The notes under the pieces: model-generated
Told to the model about the DNA's origin: nothing
Databases searched by the model: none
What the model saw: the letters and a program-made list of their open reading frames with translations, nothing else
Position numbers and translations under genes: made by a program
Shown here: positions 60,068 to 64,000 of the stretch, piece by piece
Numbering within the stretch: the first letter of the stretch is position 1
Layout: every line of letters starts with the position of its first letter
NCBI RefSeq assembly: GCF_963666145.1
Contig: NZ_OY762614.1
Span: forward strand, 4,330,501-4,394,500
Length of the DNA stretch: 64,000 nt
DNA from: an uncultured Desulfobacter sp.
Lineage (GTDB): Bacteria > Desulfobacterota > Desulfobacteria > Desulfobacterales > Desulfobacteraceae
Direction: 5' to 3'

Positions 60068-61790
60068 GGAACACCTCCCGGGGTAATGCTGCTATCATGT
60101 CTGTGTTGGGGGCAATGTTCAGATAGTTAAAGGACCGGGCCATGATATCCTTGAAGGCCGGTGCCGCCACAATGCCGCCGTAATGGTTTTGTTTGGGTTC
60201 GTCCACCACCACCAGAATGGCCAGGGCCGGGTTGTCAAAGGGGGCAAAGCCTGCAAAGGCGGACGTGTATCTGGAACTGGAATATCCTTTTTTGCCTTGG
60301 GCTGCTTTCTGGGCGGTGCTGGTTTTGCCGCATATCCGGTAGCCTGGGATGGCGGCTTTGGTGCCTGTGCCGTCTTCCTGGACCACCCGGGCCATCATCT
60401 GTTTTACAATCCCTGTGGTTTTGGGGGAAATCACCTGGCGGACCACGCAGGGGGTGTTTTCCTCGACAACGTCACCTGCATTGGAAAGCACTTTTTTAAC
60501 CAGCAGGGGTTTCATTAATTTCCCGCCGTTGGCTATGGCGGATACGGCGCTGACAAGCTGGACCGCCGTCACCGACATGCCCTGGCCAAAGGACATGGCC
60601 ACCGCGTCAATGCTTGTCCAGCGCTTCAACGGTAGAATGACACCCGGGCTTTCTGCCGGGCAGTTGATGCCGGTTTTGTTGCCGAATCCAAAGGCTTTCA
60701 GGTAATAGTGCAGGGCCTTGGGACCTATGTCCTGGGCGATTTTGGCCGCCCCGATGTTGGATGAAAATTTTATAATCTGGCCGGGGGTCAGGTAATCATA
60801 TGGATGGGTGTCATGGATGACGGATCTGCCCACGCGGTAGTTGCCGTTTTCACAATTGATAATGGTTTTGGGAGCCATGCCCCGTTCAATGGCCGAGGCC
60901 ACGGTGATCACTTTCATGATGGAGCCTGGCTCAAATGCGTCGGTCATTGCTCTGTTTCTGTAGCGGCTGCGGCTGAAATCCCCATAGTTGTTGGGATTGA
61001 ACTCAGGGTAGTGGGCCATGGCAAGAATTTCACCCGTGGCAGGCTGCATCACAATGGCCATACCCGATTTTCCCCGGTGTTCTTTCACAGCCTGTTCCAG
61101 GGCCTGTTCGCTGAAGAACTGAATTTTTTTATCCAGGGTCAAAACGACTGTGCCCCCCTGAAGCCCTTCACGCCGGGGACTGCCTGTATCAAGGATTGTG
61201 CCCTGGCCGTCCCTGTATTCCTGGGTTTTCAGGGTTTTGCCTTCCAGCACACCATTATAAGAGAATTCCAGTCCCTCAAGACCGTGGTCATCTTTGCCGG
61301 TGAATCCGATGACCTGGGCTGCCAGGTGCCGGTTGGGATAAAACCGTTTGGAGTTGTCCTGGGTATAGATGCCGACAATATTCAGATCTTTTACCGCTTT
61401 GGCCTTGGCCGGAGACACCCGGCTTGCCAGAAGGGCAAACCTGCGGTCCCGGGATATTTTTTTTTCCATTTCCGACCGGCTGCCGCCCAGGATTTTGACC
61501 AGCATGGCTGCCGTCTGGCCGGCATTTTCAATCTGGGTGGGATCTGCGGTAATGTTGGGGGCGTCAATGCTGGCACCCAGTTTGTTTAGGTTCCGGTCAA
61601 GGATCAGTCCGCGTTCTCCCTGGATACAGACCTGTCGGACATAGGTGTCTTCAGCCTTTTTTTTAAGGGTCTCACCCTGGAGGATCTGGATGTCAAAGGA
61701 ACGGATGACAATGCCCACCAGACACAACAGCAGAAAAAAACGGATGACAAGAATCCGTGGGCCTAATTTTTCATTGGGGGGAGGCGCCAT
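60054..61790 (-). CDS. ftsI: Septal transpeptidase FtsI (PBP3)
   Basis: A class B penicillin-binding protein, 578 residues: one N-terminal helix (VIRFFLLLCLVGIVI), a dimerisation/PBP domain (RGLILDRNLNKLG) and the transpeptidase domain. Active-site motifs are S290-x-x-K293 in FEPGSIMKV, S343-S-N345 in KFSSNIGAAK, and K489-T-S in ICGKTSTAQK, where Ser replaces the usual Gly, a known variant. No PASTA domain follows. It partners FtsW. Start ATG 61790 directly follows the ftsL stop. Confidence 0.95.
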   Translation of the reverse strand: MAPPPNEKLGPRILVIRFFLLLCLVGIVIRSFDIQILQGETLKKKAEDTYVRQVCIQGERGLILDRNLNKLGASIDAPNITADPTQIENAGQTAAMLVKILGGSRSEMEKKISRDRRFALLASRVSPAKAKAVKDLNIVGIYTQDNSKRFYPNRHLAAQVIGFTGKDDHGLEGLEFSYNGVLEGKTLKTQEYRDGQGTILDTGSPRREGLQGGTVVLTLDKKIQFFSEQALEQAVKEHRGKSGMAIVMQPATGEILAMAHYPEFNPNNYGDFSRSRYRNRAMTDAFEPGSIMKVITVASAIERGMAPKTIINCENGNYRVGRSVIHDTHPYDYLTPGQIIKFSSNIGAAKIAQDIGPKALHYYLKAFGFGNKTGINCPAESPGVILPLKRWTSIDAVAMSFGQGMSVTAVQLVSAVSAIANGGKLMKPLLVKKVLSNAGDVVEENTPCVVRQVISPKTTGIVKQMMARVVQEDGTGTKAAIPGYRICGKTSTAQKAAQGKKGYSSSRYTSAFAGFAPFDNPALAILVVVDEPKQNHYGGIVAAPAFKDIMARSFNYLNIAPNTDMIAALPREVFHAAD

Positions 61791-62198
61791 TTAATTTTTT
61801 CCTTCGGGCAGGTAAATGGTTTCATTAAAGATGTCCGGTGCCAGCCCCAAACGGGTACGGGCGATACGGGTGATCCGTGTGTCGGATTTAAGACGCTCGA
61901 TTTCCACACCCAGGGCCTGCCGGTAATCCGCCAGTTCCTGGATTCGGTGTTCGGTTTTTGCAATCATGATCATGGCCTGGTTGGATTCGCTTCTGATCCA
62001 GGCGTTGCAAATGAGTTCGGCGGCCAGCACAATGATAAGAAAAAACCACAGCAGTCCGGTCTGGTTTTGGATGGCATCAGATTTTTTTCGTGGTGTGTTC
62101 ACAGCCGGATTGCCCTTTTGTTTAAAATACCAATACGCTGTTAAATTAAAGTTGTGTGCTGTTGTGGCATGATCCCGGGTGTTGGCAGGCCGGGTCAT
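61791..62198 (-). CDS. ftsL: Cell division protein FtsL
   Basis: A 135-residue bitopic protein identified by position and architecture. A polar N-terminal tail of ~45 residues is followed by one helix (LLWFFLIIVLAAELICNAWI). Then comes a coiled-coil/leucine-zipper segment (IMIAKTEHRIQELADYRQAL onward), ending in the conserved ARTRLGLAP. Sequence conservation in FtsL is generally weak. ATG 62198 with AGGGA upstream lies 10 bases after rsmH. It would form the FtsQLB complex; no FtsB gene is seen here. Confidence 0.85.
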   Translation of the reverse strand: MTRPANTRDHATTAHNFNLTAYWYFKQKGNPAVNTPRKKSDAIQNQTGLLWFFLIIVLAAELICNAWIRSESNQAMIMIAKTEHRIQELADYRQALGVEIERLKSDTRITRIARTRLGLAPDIFNETIYLPEGKN

Positions 62199-62208
62199 TC
62201 CCTGGGGG

Positions 62209-63147
62209 TTATATTTTTTGTGCCACCCGCAGCTTGGCGCTTCTTGCCATGGGGTTTGCTTTAAGTTCGTCGGGGTCCGCCGTCACAGGTTTCCGGGTGA
62301 CCGATTCCATTTGTTTTACAAATCCACATACACAGTGGGGAAATTGTCTCGGGCAGGTACATCCGTTTTCAAAGGCCCTCAGCTGCTGTTTGACAATACG
62401 GTCTTCCAGGGAGTGAAAGGAGATGATGCTGATACGCCCCCCCTTGACCAGCATGGACGGAACTGCCTGCATGAACCTTTCCAGGCGTTCAAGCTCCTGG
62501 TTGACCTCAATGCGCAGGGCCTGGAATACCCGGGTGGCCGGATGAATTTTCTGGGCTGCCTTTGCCCGGCCTGGCATGGCGCTTTCAAGGATTCCGGCAA
62601 GTTCCAGGCTGGTGGCAATGGGGGTAGATGCTCTTTTTTCAGTGATTGCCCGTGCCAATCGTCTTGAAAATCGCTCTTCCCCGTATTTGAAAAAAATATC
62701 AGCCAATTGTTTTTCCGAATATGTGTTTATCACCTGGTATGCGGTTAACGAATTGCGGACATCCATCCGCATATCCAATGGTTCATTTTTTTTAAAGCTG
62801 AACCCGCGTTTGCTTTGGGTCAGCTGGTTGAGTGAGAAGCCCAAATCAAGAAGGATGCTGTTAACCCCGTCGATACCGGCATCTTTAAGAATGTCGGGGA
62901 GATCGCTGAAGTTGTTATGGTACAGCCTGACATTGTCCTCAAAACCGTGAAGTACATTCCGGGCGTTGGTGATGGCATCCATGTCCTGGTCAATGCCGAT
63001 GAGCAACCCGTCAGAACCGATGGCCTTGAGTGTTGCCGTGGCGTGTCCGCATCCGCCCAGGGTGCAGTCCACACATACGTCTCCGGGTTTAAGATTTTGA
63101 TATGCATGCACCTGATTCGGCATGACGGAAGTGTGTTCGAAACCCAT
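62209..63147 (-). CDS. rsmH: 16S rRNA m4C1402 methyltransferase RsmH (MraW)
   Basis: SAM-dependent methyltransferase of 312 residues. HTSVMPNQVHAYQNLKPGD, VDCTLGGCGHATATLKAI (SAM loop), LLIGIDQDMDAITNAR and ILLDLGFSLNQL follow the family order. RGFSFKKNEPLDMRMD and ISFHSLEDRIVKQQLRAFE complete it. Start ATG 63147 is 1 base after mraZ. It is the second gene of the dcw operon, its usual place. Confidence 0.96.
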   Translation of the reverse strand: MGFEHTSVMPNQVHAYQNLKPGDVCVDCTLGGCGHATATLKAIGSDGLLIGIDQDMDAITNARNVLHGFEDNVRLYHNNFSDLPDILKDAGIDGVNSILLDLGFSLNQLTQSKRGFSFKKNEPLDMRMDVRNSLTAYQVINTYSEKQLADIFFKYGEERFSRRLARAITEKRASTPIATSLELAGILESAMPGRAKAAQKIHPATRVFQALRIEVNQELERLERFMQAVPSMLVKGGRISIISFHSLEDRIVKQQLRAFENGCTCPRQFPHCVCGFVKQMESVTRKPVTADPDELKANPMARSAKLRVAQKI

Positions 63148-63148
63148 A

Positions 63149-63619
63149 TTATAACCCTATGGAAGCAATCTCTTCTCGGACGTCCTCCCGCTTAAGCTCC
63201 TGCTCCATTTTCGTTTGCTCCTGCTCCCATTGTTCTTTTGCCCAGATTTCAAACCGGTCCAGAACCCCCACAAGAACAACCTCTTTGTCGATCTGTGCAT
63301 AGGCTCTGAGATTCTGGGGAATTAAAACCCTGTCTTGTCTATCGCATGTCAGCGGACAGGCATTTCCCAGAAAGAAACGTTTAAAGCTCTGCATGGCTGC
63401 CGTTTTGACCGTTTTTAAGCGGTCCTCAATAGCCTTCCATTCGCTGAAGGTAAAGGCGAAGATGCAGCCGTCCTTTATTGAAACCACAATTCCGTATTCA
63501 TCCTCCGCTTTGAGCACTTTTCTGAATCGTGCCGGGATGATGAGTCTTCCTTTACCATCAATGGTATGACAGGAACTTGATCGGAACACTTGAGCGGCCT
63601 TTTTTGTTGAATGCTGCAT
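63149..63619 (-). CDS. mraZ: Transcriptional regulator MraZ
   Basis: A SpoVT/AbrB-fold DNA-binding protein of 156 residues that, in other bacteria, forms rings on GTGG-type repeats upstream of itself. SCHTIDGKGRLIIPARFRKV and CPLTCDRQDRVLIPQNLRAY are the two tandem AbrB-like halves. The C-terminal tail is longer and more charged than in E. coli. ATG 63619 (MQHSTKK) is preferred; GTG 63634 is inside the putative binding boxes. It is the first gene of the 17-kb dcw operon and its likely autorepressor. Confidence 0.92.
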   Translation of the reverse strand: MQHSTKKAAQVFRSSSCHTIDGKGRLIIPARFRKVLKAEDEYGIVVSIKDGCIFAFTFSEWKAIEDRLKTVKTAAMQSFKRFFLGNACPLTCDRQDRVLIPQNLRAYAQIDKEVVLVGVLDRFEIWAKEQWEQEQTKMEQELKREDVREEIASIGL

Positions 63620-63649
63620 CCACTTTGCACCCACCTTGGTGCCACTTTT
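63620..63649 (-). promoter_or_regulatory. Three MraZ-box-like GTGG repeats at the mraZ start
   Basis: On the minus strand AAAGTGG, AAGGTGG and AAAGTGG occur with GTGG starts 11 bases apart each, ending at the mraZ ATG. This matches the AAAGTGG repeat bound by MraZ in other lineages. A TTGACT (63672-63667) could be the -35 of a promoter whose -10 (TAAAAG, 63650-63645) overlaps the first box. Confidence 0.65.
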
Positions 63650-63677
63650 ACGAAAAATATAAAAGAAGTCAAGGTAA

Positions 63678-64000
63678 AAAGTGAATAATTTTTAAAATAT
63701 AGGTAGATACGAAAATTAATAGAGCATCTGAAAAAAAAATTCAATGAAAAAAATAATTAAAATTTTTGATGAAAAATAGAGAGTTGGATGAGATTGTGCT
63801 GAATTGATTGGATTTGGAGTGTATCGAGGGGCTGTTTGGTGGGGGATTGTGGAGGGAATGGTGGTGCAAGGTGGGGGCCGCGAATTATGGTAAACCGGTA
63901 GAGACTCTTGGATCAAATTTTTTTCTGACAATTTTAACGGGTTGGGGTGCTTAAGGTTGCAGCGTTGGGATATGGTCCGTGTCGGCCTATTTGCTTTGGG
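63678..64000. other. Non-coding region upstream of the dcw operon
   Basis: About 320 bases to the window edge. The first ~100 bases are AT-rich with A runs, as expected for a promoter region; the rest is G-rich on the plus strand with several GGTGG/GGGGG runs. A minus-strand open frame (63716-63931) has no recognisable homology. No gene is supported. Confidence 0.5.

Noticed and set aside
63716..63931. 71-residue minus-strand frame upstream of mraZ
   Set aside because: Low-complexity proline/threonine content and no ribosome binding site; likely chance.

Overview
The window looks like a chromosome segment of an anaerobic, Gram-negative, sulfate-reducing-type bacterium (Desulfobacterota, Desulfobacteraceae-like). 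This is inferred from gene content only: an exosortase/PEP-CTERM exopolysaccharide locus, classical menaquinone genes, an archaeal-style indolepyruvate:ferredoxin oxidoreductase (iorAB), and a diaminopimelate-type division and cell-wall (dcw) cluster. No rRNA, tRNA or CRISPR array was recognised.

Region 1 (1-24.9 kb, all + strand) is an extracellular polysaccharide locus. The first ~11 kb is visibly AT-rich and holds the variable sugar-tailoring genes: a Wzy/O-antigen-ligase-like protein cut by the window edge, GT2 and two GT4 glycosyltransferases, a sulfotransferase, a GNAT acyltransferase, a NodB deacetylase, an amidohydrolase, a secreted propeller-like protein, and a relic of a hexapeptide acetyltransferase. 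From ~11.3 kb the DNA becomes more GC-rich and holds the conserved export and sorting core: WecB/TagA-type transferase, exosortase-EpsI fusion, WecA/MraY-type initiating transferase, PrsT-like TPR lipoprotein, a PEP-CTERM-type substrate with a sigma-54-like promoter, a frameshifted Wza-type export protein, an outer-membrane barrel, a Wzz-type protein, a BY-kinase and an ExeA-like ATPase. A GxxExxY (PD-(D/E)XK-fold) gene sits inside this core among CACAGAG repeats that recur at 21.1 kb and 30.2 kb.

Region 2 (24.9-46.3 kb) is housekeeping and accessory DNA: ybaK, two small DUF4405-like membrane proteins, menF-D-B-C-E (interrupted by two unrelated repeat elements), a GAF/kinase-like/universal-stress operon behind a consensus sigma-70 promoter, a His-rich small protein, iorAB, aroQ-tatD-tcdA, a higBA toxin-antitoxin pair, an FKBP isomerase, an internally deleted alpha-amylase relic, a DEAD-box helicase with a terminator-like leader, and an arsR/permease/mini-thioredoxin operon.

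Region 3 (46.6-63.6 kb, all - strand) is a compact dcw operon in the order mraZ-rsmH-ftsL-ftsI-murEF (natural fusion)-mraY-murD-ftsW-murG-murC-murB-ftsQ-ftsA-ftsZ. Genes overlap or abut throughout. Three evenly spaced GTGG boxes precede mraZ.

The most unusual material is non-coding: two families of dispersed palindromic elements, one next to a nuclease-fold gene, which break up or border several operons.
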